A DNA stretch of 64,000 nt from Phaeospirillum tilakii (GCF_042683125.1 NZ_JBHUIY010000002.1:154864-218863), one strand, 5' to 3'. Shown: positions 18,201-26,801, counted from the stretch's first letter. Program-made: numbers and translations. The notes: generated by a model not told the origin, from the sequence alone.

Positions 18201-18834
18201 CCAGAAGCGCAAGGGCTTCGCCTTCGGCGTCACCGGCAAGCCGGCCCGCAACGACGCGGTGCTCAACCAGTTGCTGGCCAGCGTCGATGTCACCTACCAG
18301 AACATCGATTCGGTCGAGGTCGGCGTCACCACCATCGACCATTATTTCGACTCGCTGGGCGGCATCACCCGCGCGGTCAAGCGGGCCCGCGGCGGCGCCT
18401 CGGCCCAGACCTATATCGGCGATCAGACCCATGGCGAGGGCACGGTGCGCACCCTGTCCGAGCAGGTCTCGCTCGAGACCCGCACCCGCACCCTCAATCC
18501 GAAATGGTACGAGGCGCTGCTCGAACACGGCTATGAGGGCGTGCGCGAGATCGAGGCCCAGGTCACCAACACCCTGGGCTGGTCGGCGACCACCGGCGAG
18601 GTGGCGCCGTGGGTCTACCGTCAGCTGACCGAGACCTACATGCTCGATCCCGAGATGCGGGAACGGCTGGCCAAGCTCAACCCGGCCGCCTCGGCCAAGA
18701 TCGCCAACCGCCTGATCGAGGCCCACGAACGCAACTACTGGACCCCGGACGAGGAAACCTTGAAGATTCTGCAGGATGCCGGCCGCGAGCTGGAGGACCG
18801 CCTCGAAGGCGTCAATGTCGGAGAGGCGGCATGA
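15223..18834 (+). CDS. bchH: Magnesium chelatase subunit H
   Basis: Porphyrin-binding catalytic subunit of magnesium chelatase, which inserts Mg into protoporphyrin IX with BchI and BchD; those two are not in this window. About 1203 residues, a normal length. The N-terminus runs ATPIRVVIVTMDSHL, and the CobN/BchH core includes HFGTHGALEFMPGKQSG and SLGGITRAVKRARGG. In-frame ATGs lie at 15223, 15226 and 15238; the first two follow GAGG at 15213-15216. The start lies within the end of bchB, and the stop overlaps the bchL start as ATGA. Confidence 0.96.
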   Translation: MMQKPMSGADATPIRVVIVTMDSHLSAAVDRAREVLRQEVPSLELDIHSADEYCNDAGALAACVRDIERADIVVACMLFLDEHIRAVLPALTARRDACDAMLCCLSASEVMKLTKLGRFSMNGEAKGIMALLKKLKGGEKKDGTSGQGQMKMLRQLPKLMRFIPGTAQDVRAYFLCLQYWLAGSDDNVANMIRLLIERYASGPRKDLAHAVKVQDPIEYPDVGLYHPKAKNRIVSKLEDLPPHAGLAGTVGVLVLRSYVLAGNSAHYDGVIAALEAKGLRVIPAFASGLDPREAIEAFFFKDGVPTIDLMLSLTGFSLVGGPAYNDARSAESVLARLDVPYAAAHAVEFQTLDQWRADNRGLMPVEATMMVALPELDGAILPMTYGGRPATPEGQKRREMVAEPERADTLAARVLKLVTLRRTERAQRKVAVVLFNFPPNAGKVGTAAFLAVFPSIFNTLKAMKAAGYSVDLPENADALRESLLQGNAALHGTPANVAAKIPAEDHVRRERYLKELEATWGPAPGRQQSDGANIFVLGQSFGNVFVGVQPAFGYEGDPMRLLFERGFSPTHAFSAFYRWIRDDFGAHAVLHFGTHGALEFMPGKQSGLSGECWPDRMISDLPNFYLYASNNPSEGSIAKRRAGATLISYLTPPITHSGLYRGLQDLKSSIDRWRQLEPDSDPEQRASLAELIQAQAAQVDLAQLEPAWTEEERQSRVETLNTELLELEMTLIPNGLHVVGEPDSAAERADMIEAAGITDPEERARVDALLAEDSEIPAILRALDGRYIHPAPGGDLLRTTDVLPTGRNLHGFDPFRIPSAFAVKDGARQAARILARHQADGHGVPETVAMVLWGTDNLKSEGGPIAQALWLMGAEPRQDSYGRVCGAQLIPLETLGRPRIDVVLTLSGIFRDLLPLQTRMLAEAALLAAGADEPVEQNFVRKHAKAIMDSTGCELAEAALRVFGNEDGAYGANVNQLVEAGAWDDEDELADAYQKRKGFAFGVTGKPARNDAVLNQLLASVDVTYQNIDSVEVGVTTIDHYFDSLGGITRAVKRARGGASAQTYIGDQTHGEGTVRTLSEQVSLETRTRTLNPKWYEALLEHGYEGVREIEAQVTNTLGWSATTGEVAPWVYRQLTETYMLDPEMRERLAKLNPAASAKIANRLIEAHERNYWTPDEETLKILQDAGRELEDRLEGVNVGEAA

Positions 18835-19730
18835 CCGATCGCTGTGACGATCCCTCCGCCTGTCCCGACGACGAGGGCAGCAGCCAGGTGAGCCTCGATC
18901 CCCGGGTCAAGATCGGCTCGGCCAAGGTGTTCACCATCTATGGCAAGGGCGGCATCGGCAAATCGACCACCTCGTCCAATCTGGCGGTGGCGTTCTCGAA
19001 GCTGGGCAAGCGGACGCTGCTGATCGGCTGCGACCCCAAGCACGATTCGACCTTCACCCTGACCAAGCGGCTGACCACCACGGTGATCGACGTGCTGGAG
19101 GAGGTCGATTACCACCCCGAGGAGCTCAGGACCGAGGATTTCGTGTTCGAGGGCTATAACGGGGTGATGTGCGTCGAGGCCGGCGGCCCGCCCGCCGGCA
19201 CCGGCTGCGGCGGCTATGTCGTCGGCCAGACCGTCAAGCTGCTGAAGGAACACCATCTGCTCGACGAGACCGACGTGGTGGTGTTCGACGTGCTGGGCGA
19301 CGTGGTGTGCGGCGGCTTCGCCGCGCCGCTGCATTACGCCGACCGGGCGGTGATCGTCGCCGCCAACGATTTCGACTCGATCTTCGCGATGAACCGGATC
19401 ATCGCCGCGATCCAGGCCAAGGCGCGCGATTACCCGGTGCGGGTCGGCGGCATGGTCGCCAACCGCAGCGCGGCGACCGACCAGATCGACAAGTTCAACG
19501 CGATGGCCGGGATGAAGCGGCTGGCGCACATGCCTGAACTCGACGTGATCCGCAAGAGCCGGTTGCAGAAATCGACCCTGTTCGAGCTGGATGCCACCAA
19601 TCCGGACGTCGCCAAGGCCCAGGCGGAATATCTCGCCCTCGCCACTCAATTGTGGAACGGGGTCGAGCCGCTCGAGTCGGCGCACGCGCTCAAGGACCGC
19701 GAAATCTTCGATCTGTTGGGATTCAATTGA
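18831..19730 (+). CDS. bchL: Dark-operative protochlorophyllide reductase iron-sulfur ATPase
   Basis: NifH-like homodimeric ATPase that passes electrons to BchNB. The 299-residue protein carries Walker A YGKGGIGKST at 37-46, Cys126 (TGCGG) and Cys160 (VVCGG), the ligands of the bridging 4Fe-4S cluster, and the switch region DVLGDVVCGGFAAPL. The N-terminal 25 residues (DDPSACPDDEG) resemble the flexible extension that shields the cluster in characterised BchL. ATGA overlap with bchH upstream and TGATG overlap with bchM downstream. Confidence 0.97.
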   Translation: MTDRCDDPSACPDDEGSSQVSLDPRVKIGSAKVFTIYGKGGIGKSTTSSNLAVAFSKLGKRTLLIGCDPKHDSTFTLTKRLTTTVIDVLEEVDYHPEELRTEDFVFEGYNGVMCVEAGGPPAGTGCGGYVVGQTVKLLKEHHLLDETDVVVFDVLGDVVCGGFAAPLHYADRAVIVAANDFDSIFAMNRIIAAIQAKARDYPVRVGGMVANRSAATDQIDKFNAMAGMKRLAHMPELDVIRKSRLQKSTLFELDATNPDVAKAQAEYLALATQLWNGVEPLESAHALKDREIFDLLGFN

Positions 19731-20428
19731 TGCCGACCGCCAATTACCAGCAGCGGAAGGGGTGGGTCGCGACCTATTTCGACCGCACCGCCGCCGAGGC
19801 CTGGGCCAAGCTGACCTCGGACAGTCCGGTCAGCCGGATTCGTGAAACCGTCCGCGCCGGGCGCGAGGAAATGCGCGCGACCCTGCTCGACTGGCTGCCG
19901 GCCGACATGACCGGGATGCGGCTGTTCGACGCCGGCTGCGGCACCGGGCTGCTGTCGGTCGAGGCCGCCCGCCGTGGCGCCGAGGTGGTGGCGATCGACC
20001 TGTCGCCGACCCTGATCGGCGTCGCCAAGGAACGGGTGCCGGCCGAACTGGCGGCGCGGATCGATTTCCGCTCGGGCGACATGCTCGATTCCTCGATCGG
20101 CCGGTTCGACTACACCGTGGCGATGGATTCGGTGATCCATTACGACACCCCCGACGCGGTCAAGATCATCGCCCAGTTGGCCAGCCGCACCGACCGGGGC
20201 GTGCTGTTCACCTTCGCCCCGCGCACCCCGCTGCTGATGGCGATGCATTACGCCGGCAAGTTCTTCCCGCGCGGCGACCGGGGCCCGTCGATCGTGCCGG
20301 TGGCGGAAGAGGCGCTGGTCGCCCACATCGCCGCCACCCCCGAATTGGCGGGCTGGAGTCCGGGACGAACCCGGCGTATTCTCACCGGGTTCTACAAGTC
20401 CCAGGCGCTGGAGTTGCGGCGGTCATGA
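19730..20428 (+). CDS. bchM: Magnesium protoporphyrin IX methyltransferase
   Basis: SAM-dependent methyltransferase that esterifies the C13 propionate of Mg-protoporphyrin IX, the step after magnesium chelatase. The 232-residue protein shows SAM motif I LFDAGCGTGLLSVEAARRG with the acidic VVAIDLSP after it, and the family's MDSVIHYD segment. Its ATG shares one base with the bchL stop, and its stop overlaps lhaA (ATGA). Position immediately after bchL is conserved in purple bacteria. Confidence 0.95.
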   Translation: MPTANYQQRKGWVATYFDRTAAEAWAKLTSDSPVSRIRETVRAGREEMRATLLDWLPADMTGMRLFDAGCGTGLLSVEAARRGAEVVAIDLSPTLIGVAKERVPAELAARIDFRSGDMLDSSIGRFDYTVAMDSVIHYDTPDAVKIIAQLASRTDRGVLFTFAPRTPLLMAMHYAGKFFPRGDRGPSIVPVAEEALVAHIAATPELAGWSPGRTRRILTGFYKSQALELRRS

Positions 20429-21828
20429 AAAGGCTTTCCGGCAGCATCGCCCGGTCGTTGGTCAACATCGACACGCGGTACCTTCCGTTCGCCGACGTCG
20501 CCAGCCCGGATCTGCCGCTGAAGCGGCTGCTGCGCCTGTCGCTGTTCCAGATCACCGTCGGCATGGCCGGCGTGCTGGTGCTCGGCACGCTGAACCGGGT
20601 GATGATCGTCGAACTCGGCGTGCCAGCGTGGCTGGTGGCGCTGATGGTGGCGATTCCGCTGATTCTCGCCCCGTTCCGTACCGTGATCGGCTTCAAGTCG
20701 GATCATCACCGCTCGGTGCTGGGCTGGCGCCGCGTCCCCTACATCTGGATGGGGACGATGTTGCAGTTCGGCGGCCTGTCGATCATGCCGTTCGCCCTGC
20801 TGCTGCTGTCGGAGCCGAGCGCCGGCCCCAACGTGATCGGCCAGATCGGGGCGGCGCTGGCCTTCCTGCTGGTCGGCGCCGGCATGCACACCGCCCAGAC
20901 CGTCGGCCTCGCCCTGGCCGCCGACATGGCGCCCGAGCCGGCGCGGCCGCGGGTGGTGGCGATGATGTGCTCGATGATGGTGGTCGGCATGGTGGTCAGC
21001 GCGGTGGTGTTCTCCTCGCTGCTGGCCGAGTTCAGCCCGAAGCGGCTGATCGAGGTGGTGCAGGGGGCGGCCTTCGTCACCATGCTGCTCAATTCGATCG
21101 CGCTGTGGAAGCAGGAACCCCGCAACGCCGAGCGGGCCCTCGACAAGAGCGCGCCGCCGAAGTTCGGGGATGCGTGGCGTGAATTCATCGCCGCCGATCC
21201 GCGCGCGCTGCGCCGCCTCGCGGTGGTCGGCATCGGCGCCTTCGGCTTTTCGATGCAGGACGTCCTGCTCGAGCCGTTCGGCGGTCAGGTGCTGCACCTG
21301 CCGGTGGCGGTGACCACCCTGATGTTTTCCCTTTTCGCCATCGGTGGGGTGACCGGTTATGTGCTGACCGCGCGTCGGCTCGCGACCGGGGTCAACCCCC
21401 ACCGTCTTGCCGCCATCGGCATCTTTGCCGGTCTGGTGGCGCTGTCGAGCCTGATCCTGTCCGCTCCGTTGCATTCGGTGCCGTTGTTCGGCCTGGGCAC
21501 GCTGCTGATCGGGTTCGGTACCGGTCTGTTCGTCGCCTCGACCCTGTCCGATTCGATGGGACAGGCCAAGCATGGCGACAGCGGCCTCGCCCTGGGGGTT
21601 TGGGGGGCGGTTCAGGCTTCCGCCGCCGGCCTCGCCATCGCATTCGGTGGCGTCGCCCGCGACGTGGTGTCGGGACTCGCCATCTCCGGGGCGTTTGGAG
21701 AGGCCTTCGCGGTGCCCGCAACCGGGTACGTGGCGGTCTACTGTTTTGAGATCGTGTTGTTGCTCGCCGCGTTGGTCGCCATTGTTCCCCTGGTACGGGC
21801 CCAGGGGGCGGTTGGCGCCCAGCGTTAG
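20425..21828 (+). CDS. lhaA: Light-harvesting complex 1 assembly protein LhaA (PucC family)
   Basis: A 467-residue membrane protein with about twelve helices, of the PucC family within the major facilitator superfamily. LhaA (F1696) assists LH1 assembly around the reaction centre, possibly by handing over bacteriochlorophyll. Family segments include NRVMIVELGVPAWLVALMVA and GFKSDHHRSVLGWRRVPYIW. It lies between bchM and puhA, the conserved lhaA position. The other PucC member in the window, at 9.2 kb, belongs to a different branch. Confidence 0.93.
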   Translation: MKRLSGSIARSLVNIDTRYLPFADVASPDLPLKRLLRLSLFQITVGMAGVLVLGTLNRVMIVELGVPAWLVALMVAIPLILAPFRTVIGFKSDHHRSVLGWRRVPYIWMGTMLQFGGLSIMPFALLLLSEPSAGPNVIGQIGAALAFLLVGAGMHTAQTVGLALAADMAPEPARPRVVAMMCSMMVVGMVVSAVVFSSLLAEFSPKRLIEVVQGAAFVTMLLNSIALWKQEPRNAERALDKSAPPKFGDAWREFIAADPRALRRLAVVGIGAFGFSMQDVLLEPFGGQVLHLPVAVTTLMFSLFAIGGVTGYVLTARRLATGVNPHRLAAIGIFAGLVALSSLILSAPLHSVPLFGLGTLLIGFGTGLFVASTLSDSMGQAKHGDSGLALGVWGAVQASAAGLAIAFGGVARDVVSGLAISGAFGEAFAVPATGYVAVYCFEIVLLLAALVAIVPLVRAQGAVGAQR

Positions 21829-21887
21829 TCAAAAGGGTCCGGTTTCGGCTGGATCTCCTCATTAATCTTTGCGATTGAGGTCATACC

Positions 21888-22664
21888 ATGGACATCGGCG
21901 CTCTCACTCCTCATGTGGACGTGGCCCTGGTGACGCTGTATGCGTTCTGGGCTTTCTTCGCCCTGTTGATTTACTACCTGCGCTCGGAAGACAAGCGCGA
22001 GGGCTATCCGCTGGTGACGGATGGGCCGAACCCGGAGCGGGTGATCGGTTTCCCGCCGCTGCCCGAGCCCAAGACCTTCCTGCTGCGTGACGGCAGCGTC
22101 CGCACCGCCCCGCGGGCGGAGGAACTGGTTCCGGTCACCGGCGCCACCCCGGCCTACAAGTTCGACGGCGCCCCGCTGGTGCCGACCGGCAACCCGCTGC
22201 TGTCCGGTATCGGCCCGGCGGCGTGGGCCGAGCGCATCGACGCCCCCGACATCGACGGCGAAGGCCATGTCCGCATCGTCCCGCTGCGCGTGGCGAAGGA
22301 CCTGTCGGTCGAATCCGAAGATCCCGATCCGCGTGGCTGGGAAATCCTCGGCGCCGACGACAAGGTCGCGGGCACCGTTTCCGACCTGTGGGTCGATCGT
22401 GGCGACCTGCTGGTCCGCTACTACGAGATCGCGGTTCGCGCCGGCAACAGCACCCGCACCGTGCTGATCCCGAACGCGCTGGTCAAGGTCCTGACCGAAG
22501 AGAAGAAGGTCCGCACCGGTTCGGTGCCGGCGGCCCTGTTCGCCTCGGCCCCGACCATCGCCAACCCCGACCGGATCACCTTCCGCGAGGAAGACCGGGT
22601 CAGCGCCTATTTCGGCGGTGGCTACCTGCTGGCGACTCCGGAACGGACGGAATCCTGGCTGTGA
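21888..22664 (+). CDS. puhA: Photosynthetic reaction centre H subunit
   Basis: Single-span subunit that caps the cytoplasmic face of the type-II reaction centre and shapes proton entry to the QB site. The 258-residue protein has one N-terminal helix (VTLYAFWAFFALLIYYLR), then the conserved GYPL and PKTFLL segments, and the cytoplasmic PRC-barrel domain with EILGADDKVAGTVSDLWVD. A GAGG ribosome site precedes the ATG. It is followed by puhB through a GTGA overlap. The L and M genes (puf operon) are outside the window. Confidence 0.97.
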   Translation: MDIGALTPHVDVALVTLYAFWAFFALLIYYLRSEDKREGYPLVTDGPNPERVIGFPPLPEPKTFLLRDGSVRTAPRAEELVPVTGATPAYKFDGAPLVPTGNPLLSGIGPAAWAERIDAPDIDGEGHVRIVPLRVAKDLSVESEDPDPRGWEILGADDKVAGTVSDLWVDRGDLLVRYYEIAVRAGNSTRTVLIPNALVKVLTEEKKVRTGSVPAALFASAPTIANPDRITFREEDRVSAYFGGGYLLATPERTESWL

Positions 22665-23293
22665 GCGATCACGACCATTCTGTAGACACGGTCCCGGGCT
22701 TGCCCGGGCCGCTTCCCCAGGGGGAGCGCCTGCTGTGGCAGGGCTCCCCGGCCTGGTGGCCGTTGGCCTACCGGGCTTTTCGCTTCGGCTGGCTTGCGGT
22801 CTATTTCGGCCTGTTCGGCGGATGGGCCGCGGTCAGCGTGGTGGCCGATGGCGGGGGCGCGGTCCGCGCCCTCGGCGCGGTCGTGCTGACGCTGGCGGCC
22901 GGTCTGGCGGCGGGGGGGATCCTGTCGCTGATCGGCTGGGCCAGCGCCCGCGCCACCACCTATTCGATCACCACCCGCCGTGTCGTCATCTCGCACGGCG
23001 TGGCGCTGCCGCTGTCGGTCAATCTGCCGTTCGGCATGATCGAGTCGGTGGCGCTCAAGACCTATTCCGACGGCACCGGCGACCTCGTGCTGACGCTGGG
23101 CGGCAACCGCAACCTCGCCTATCTGGTGTTGTGGCCGCATGCCCGCCCCTGGCGTTTCAGCAAGGTCGAGCCGATGCTGCGCGCGGTTCCCGGCGCGGTG
23201 GCGATCGCCCGCATCCTCGGCGACGCGCTGGCCGAAGCCGCCCGCGAACACGAGGCGGCCGTGGCGGCCCCGCGCGAACCCGCCGACGCCTGA
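22661..23293 (+). CDS. puhB: Photosynthetic complex assembly protein PuhB
   Basis: Membrane protein of 210 residues needed for reaction-centre assembly in Rhodobacter. It starts with GTG in a GTGA overlap with puhA. It shows the family N-terminal motif GERLLWQGSPAW, about three hydrophobic segments, and a PH-like domain with the TTYSITTRRVVISHG signature. Its place in puhA-puhB-puhC supports the assignment. Confidence 0.93.
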   Translation: MSDHDHSVDTVPGLPGPLPQGERLLWQGSPAWWPLAYRAFRFGWLAVYFGLFGGWAAVSVVADGGGAVRALGAVVLTLAAGLAAGGILSLIGWASARATTYSITTRRVVISHGVALPLSVNLPFGMIESVALKTYSDGTGDLVLTLGGNRNLAYLVLWPHARPWRFSKVEPMLRAVPGAVAIARILGDALAEAAREHEAAVAAPREPADA

Positions 23294-23325
23294 TAGTCTG
23301 ACAGCCTGACAAAGCCGGAGACAAA

Positions 23326-23784
23326 ATGAGCGGCCCGTTCGGCGACAAGCCCATTCCCCGCCCCGTTCTGATCGGGGCCGGCACCCTGCTTCTTCTGGTG
23401 GTGATCCTCGCCGGGGTCGCCCGCTATACCGGCTATCGCCTTGGGCAGGCGCCCGAGGCCAACGCCCTGGCCAGCCGCGACGTCGCCTTCGTCGACCAGC
23501 CCGACGGCAGCATCGCGGTCGAGGACCCGGCCACCCACGCCCGGATCGACCTGCTTGAGCCCGGCACCTATGGTTTCGTCCGTGGCGCCACCCGCGCGCT
23601 GGCGCGCGAGCATCGTGGCCTGCCCCAGGGCGGCGCCGCGCCGTTCCGGCTGACCCGCTGGGATGATGGCCGCGTCACCCTCCAGGACCTGACCACCGGG
23701 ACCCGGCTTGAACTCGAGGCCTATGGCCCGACCAATCTCGAGGCCTTCACCCGGCTGCTGACCGTCGGAAAACCGGCGTCATGA
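23326..23784 (+). CDS. puhC: Photosynthetic complex assembly protein PuhC
   Basis: A 152-residue protein with one N-terminal membrane anchor (about residues 14-32) and a periplasmic domain containing the conserved F.D..DG.I.V segment (FVDQPDGSIAVED) and GTYGFVRGATRALAREHRG. In Rhodobacter, PuhC supports reorganisation of the RC-LH1 core. It follows puhB by 32 bases. Confidence 0.92.
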   Translation: MSGPFGDKPIPRPVLIGAGTLLLLVVILAGVARYTGYRLGQAPEANALASRDVAFVDQPDGSIAVEDPATHARIDLLEPGTYGFVRGATRALAREHRGLPQGGAAPFRLTRWDDGRVTLQDLTTGTRLELEAYGPTNLEAFTRLLTVGKPAS

Positions 23785-23853
23785 TCGCCTGGGCGGGCGG
23801 CGTCCCGCGCCGATACCCGGCCCGAGCCCACCCGCGCGTCGGGGCATAGGCGG

Positions 23854-24690
23854 ATGCTGGATTACGCCTGTCCGGCGCTGTACGCTCTGTTCCTGTGGTG
23901 GTTCGGCACCGGCGCGGTGCTGTTTCTCGACGGTCTGCCGACCGCCACCTTCCGCCGCACGATGATGGTGGCGACGGCGGTGTTCGCCGTCGCGCTGGTC
24001 GGCCTCGTGCTGACCGCCGACAGCGCCAGCGTGGCCGGGGCCTATGCCGCCTTCACCTTCGGCTTCTTCGCCTGGGGCTGGCAGGAAATCAGCTTCTATC
24101 TCGGCTATGTCACCGGTCCGCGCCGTCATGCCTGCCACGAGGGCTGTTCCGGCTGGCCGCATTTCCTGCACGGCATCCAGGTCACCCTCTATCACGAGAT
24201 CAAGATCCTGCTGACCGCCGCCGTGCTGCTGGCGGTGTGCTGGGAGGCGGCCAATCCGCTGGCGCTGTGGAGCTTCCTGATCCTGTGGGGGATGCATCAG
24301 AGCGCCAAGCTCAACGTCTTCCTCGGCGTGCCCAATCTCAGCGAGGATTTCCTGCCGGACCACCTGCTGTTCCTGCGCAGCTTCCTGACCCGGCGGCCGA
24401 TGAACCTGCTGTTCCCGCTGTCGGTCACCGTCGCTACCGTCGCCACCGCCTGGATGATCGGCGAGGCGGCCTCGGCCGAGCCGGGCTCGTATCAGCAGAC
24501 CGCCGATACCTTCCTCGCCGCCCTGCTGGTGGTCGGCGTGCTGGAACATTGGTTCCTGGTGCTGCCGCTGCCGACCGCCGCCTTGTGGGAATGGGGCCTC
24601 AAGACCCACGGCCATCGCCACCCGGCCGCCGCCGGCCACGACGACGAAACCCTGGTCAAGTCGGTTGCCGATCCGGTTCGCCCGCTCTGA
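23854..24690 (+). CDS. puhE: Photosynthetic complex assembly protein PuhE
   Basis: Polytopic membrane protein of 278 residues with about seven hydrophobic segments (DUF3623/PuhE family). PuhE influences pigment levels in Rhodobacter. The motif GWQEISFYLGYVTGPRR and the His-rich loop TLYHEIKILL support the family. In many aerobic phototrophs acsF lies in the puh region near this gene; here the 69-base gap after puhC holds no gene, and repeat sequence begins directly after the stop. Confidence 0.9.
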   Translation: MLDYACPALYALFLWWFGTGAVLFLDGLPTATFRRTMMVATAVFAVALVGLVLTADSASVAGAYAAFTFGFFAWGWQEISFYLGYVTGPRRHACHEGCSGWPHFLHGIQVTLYHEIKILLTAAVLLAVCWEAANPLALWSFLILWGMHQSAKLNVFLGVPNLSEDFLPDHLLFLRSFLTRRPMNLLFPLSVTVATVATAWMIGEAASAEPGSYQQTADTFLAALLVVGVLEHWFLVLPLPTAALWEWGLKTHGHRHPAAAGHDDETLVKSVADPVRPL

Positions 24691-24692
24691 CC

Positions 24693-24828
24693 GGATGTGG
24701 GCTCCGCCCACGCCCGCCAAGGGCCGGGGGCCCTTGGAACCCATTGTCGGTCGGGCACGGCAACGCCAAGGGAACGGGATCCAAGGGCCTCTGGCCCTTG
24801 GCGGGTGCGGGCGGAGCCCGCGTCTCTT
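24693..24828 (+). repeat. Dispersed GC-rich repeat, family B, full bipartite copy 2
   Basis: Left end GTGGGCTCCGCCCACGCCCG plus CCAAGGGCC; right end GGCCCTTGGCGGGTGCGGGC plus GGAGCCCGC. The ends are inverted relative to each other around a non-palindromic centre that contains CAACGCCAAGGGAACGGG. It begins right after puhE and runs into the 5' end of the next gene. Confidence 0.8.
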
Positions 24829-26002
24829 TTTTCTGCTCGCCTTCCTGCTGATGACCCCGCCGGCCTGGGCCGATTCCTGCGCGACGCTGGCTGCCCGGGT
24901 GGCGGCGGTGCCCGGCGCGGGGCCGGTGCTGCTGGCGAGCTTCGACGATGTGGCGGATCGCCCGGCGCTGGCCACCGCCGCCTTCACCTATGACAACGCG
25001 GTGGCGGCGATCGCCCTGGTCGCCTGCGGCCGCGAGAGCGAGGCGCGGCGGATCGGCGCGGCGCTGACCCTGGCGGCGCGCCACGGCCGGCTGCGCAACG
25101 CCTATCGCGGCGGGGCGCAGCCCGATCCGCCCCCGCCCAACGGCTGGTGGGACGCGGCGCAGGGGCGCTGGGTCGAGGATTCCTATCAGGTCGGCACCAG
25201 CAGCGGGGTGGTGGCCTGGGCCGGGCTGGCGCTGCTGACGGTGGGGGGCGCCGAGGCGCGCGCCGCCGCCGCCGCGCTGGGCCAGTGGCTGCTGGCCGAG
25301 GTCGCCGACCGGCGCGGTGCCGGCGGCTTCACCGGCGGGATCGATGGGGAAGGGCAGGGCGAACGTCGCCTGACCTGGAAATCAGCCGAGCATCAGACCG
25401 ACCTGATCGCCCTGTTCGGCGGATTGGCGCGGTCGGGCGCGCCGGGGCCGTGGCCGGCGGCCGAGGCGGCGGCGCGGCGGATGCTCGACTCGCTGTGGCT
25501 GGCCGACGAGGGGCGGTTCCTGGTCGGCACCCTGCCCGATGGTGTCAGCCCCAACCGGGCCAATTCCGGCCTCGATGCCCAATTATGGCCGACCCTGCTG
25601 GCCGGGGCCGCGCCGGACTGGCGGCGGGCGCTGGCCTATGCCGAGCGGGCGCATGGGGTGCCCGGCGGTTTCTCCTTCGCCGCCGACCGCGCCGGGTTGT
25701 GGTGCGAGGGCACCGCCCAGGCGGCGCTGGCCTGGCGCGCCGCCGGCCGGCCGGAGCGGACGCGGGCGCTGCTCGCCACCCTGGCCGGGCAGGTCAGCCC
25801 GGGCGGCTATCTGTGGGCGACGCCGGAAACCCGGCTGCCGACCGGGCTGGCGATCGGGCCGGACAGCGTGTCGGCCGATTTCTTCTACTATCGCTGGCCC
25901 CATCTCGGCGCCACCGCCTGGACGGCGCTGGCCGAGCAGGGGTGGAACCCGTTCACCGGGCGCCGGGTCGGGGCGGGCGACACGCCGCGCGGCGCCGAGT
26001 AA
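24695..26002 (+). CDS. Exported six-hairpin glycosidase-like protein, unknown substrate
   Basis: The core protein begins at about 24827 with a signal-like stretch (FFLLAFLLMTPPAWADS) and then about 380 residues of repeated helical pairs. Conserved-looking spots are GLWCEGTAQAALAW and DFFYYRWPHLGATAW, which recall six-hairpin (alpha/alpha) glycosidase-type folds; no catalytic pair can be assigned. The start is uncertain: the only in-frame ATG before the signal stretch (24695) lies inside the family B repeat, and ATG 24851 would cut the signal peptide. The N-terminal 45-50 residues would therefore be repeat-derived, or a CTG near 24833 is used. It is followed by an MgtC gene. Confidence 0.6.
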   Translation: MWAPPTPAKGRGPLEPIVGRARQRQGNGIQGPLALGGCGRSPRLFFLLAFLLMTPPAWADSCATLAARVAAVPGAGPVLLASFDDVADRPALATAAFTYDNAVAAIALVACGRESEARRIGAALTLAARHGRLRNAYRGGAQPDPPPPNGWWDAAQGRWVEDSYQVGTSSGVVAWAGLALLTVGGAEARAAAAALGQWLLAEVADRRGAGGFTGGIDGEGQGERRLTWKSAEHQTDLIALFGGLARSGAPGPWPAAEAAARRMLDSLWLADEGRFLVGTLPDGVSPNRANSGLDAQLWPTLLAGAAPDWRRALAYAERAHGVPGGFSFAADRAGLWCEGTAQAALAWRAAGRPERTRALLATLAGQVSPGGYLWATPETRLPTGLAIGPDSVSADFFYYRWPHLGATAWTALAEQGWNPFTGRRVGAGDTPRGAE

Positions 26003-26039
26003 AATCAGCCTCCCCATCACCGCCCCGGGAGCCGCCGCG

Positions 26040-26789
26040 ATGACCCTGCCCGATCTGGCCGACCTCGCCGCCGGATACTGGTCCGACCGGGTGGTGCAGG
26101 ACAATCTGCTGGTCTGCCTCAACGTGATCGGCGCGCTGCTGCTGGGGGTGGTGGTCGGCTACGAGCGCACCTGGAACGGCCGGGCGGCGGGGATGCGGAC
26201 CTATGGCTTCGTCTGCATGACCTCGGCGGCGCTGACGGTGGTGATCGGCCATCCCGCCTCGTGGTACGGCGGCGCGGTGCCGGCCGGAATCGGGGGCGAT
26301 CCGACCCGGGTCATCCAGGGCATCGTTACCGGCGTCGGCTTCCTCTGCGCCGGGGTGATCATGAAGGAGGGGTTCTCGATCAGCGGCCTGACCACCGCCG
26401 CCTCGATCTGGACCGCCTCGGCGGTGGGGGTGCTGGTGGGGATCGGCTTCTATGCCACCGCCTTCATGCTGACCCTGCTGTCCACCCTGGGGATGCTCGG
26501 GCTGCAACAGATCGAACAGAGCCTGCCGGCCCATCACGAACTGGCGGTGCGGCTGCGCTGCCAGCGCGGTCAGGCCCCGGGCGAGGCCGAACTGGTGGCG
26601 GCGATCGAGCGCCATGGCTTCACCCTGGTGGCGGAATCGCTGGCGCTGACGATCGAGCGCGACTGGGCGGAGTGGCACTTCCTGGCCTTCATCCGCGATA
26701 CCCGGGTGCCGTCGTTCGATCCGCTCGCCACCACCCTCGACGGGCTGCCCGGGGTGATCGAGGTCCAGCTCGCCCACGCCAAGACCTGA
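26040..26789 (+). CDS. MgtC/SapB family membrane protein
   Basis: A 249-residue protein with four to five N-terminal helices and a soluble C-terminal ACT-like domain, the MgtC/SapB layout. The family motif LGVVVGYERTWNGRAAGMRTYGFV, with its Glu-Arg pair and R-A-A-G-M-R-T, is clear, as is GFLCAGVIMKEG. MgtC proteins are linked to magnesium limitation and membrane-potential control; the role here is unknown. The ATG follows GGGAGCC. It sits 37 bases after the six-hairpin-like gene and may be co-transcribed with it. Confidence 0.88.
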   Translation: MTLPDLADLAAGYWSDRVVQDNLLVCLNVIGALLLGVVVGYERTWNGRAAGMRTYGFVCMTSAALTVVIGHPASWYGGAVPAGIGGDPTRVIQGIVTGVGFLCAGVIMKEGFSISGLTTAASIWTASAVGVLVGIGFYATAFMLTLLSTLGMLGLQQIEQSLPAHHELAVRLRCQRGQAPGEAELVAAIERHGFTLVAESLALTIERDWAEWHFLAFIRDTRVPSFDPLATTLDGLPGVIEVQLAHAKT

Positions 26790-26801
26790 TCCCGCCCGGC
26801 C

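Noticed and set aside
15205..18726. 1173-codon minus-strand open frame opposite bchH
   Set aside because: Antisense shadow of bchH with Arg/Gln/Gly/His-rich, non-protein-like composition; no ribosome site or family resemblance.
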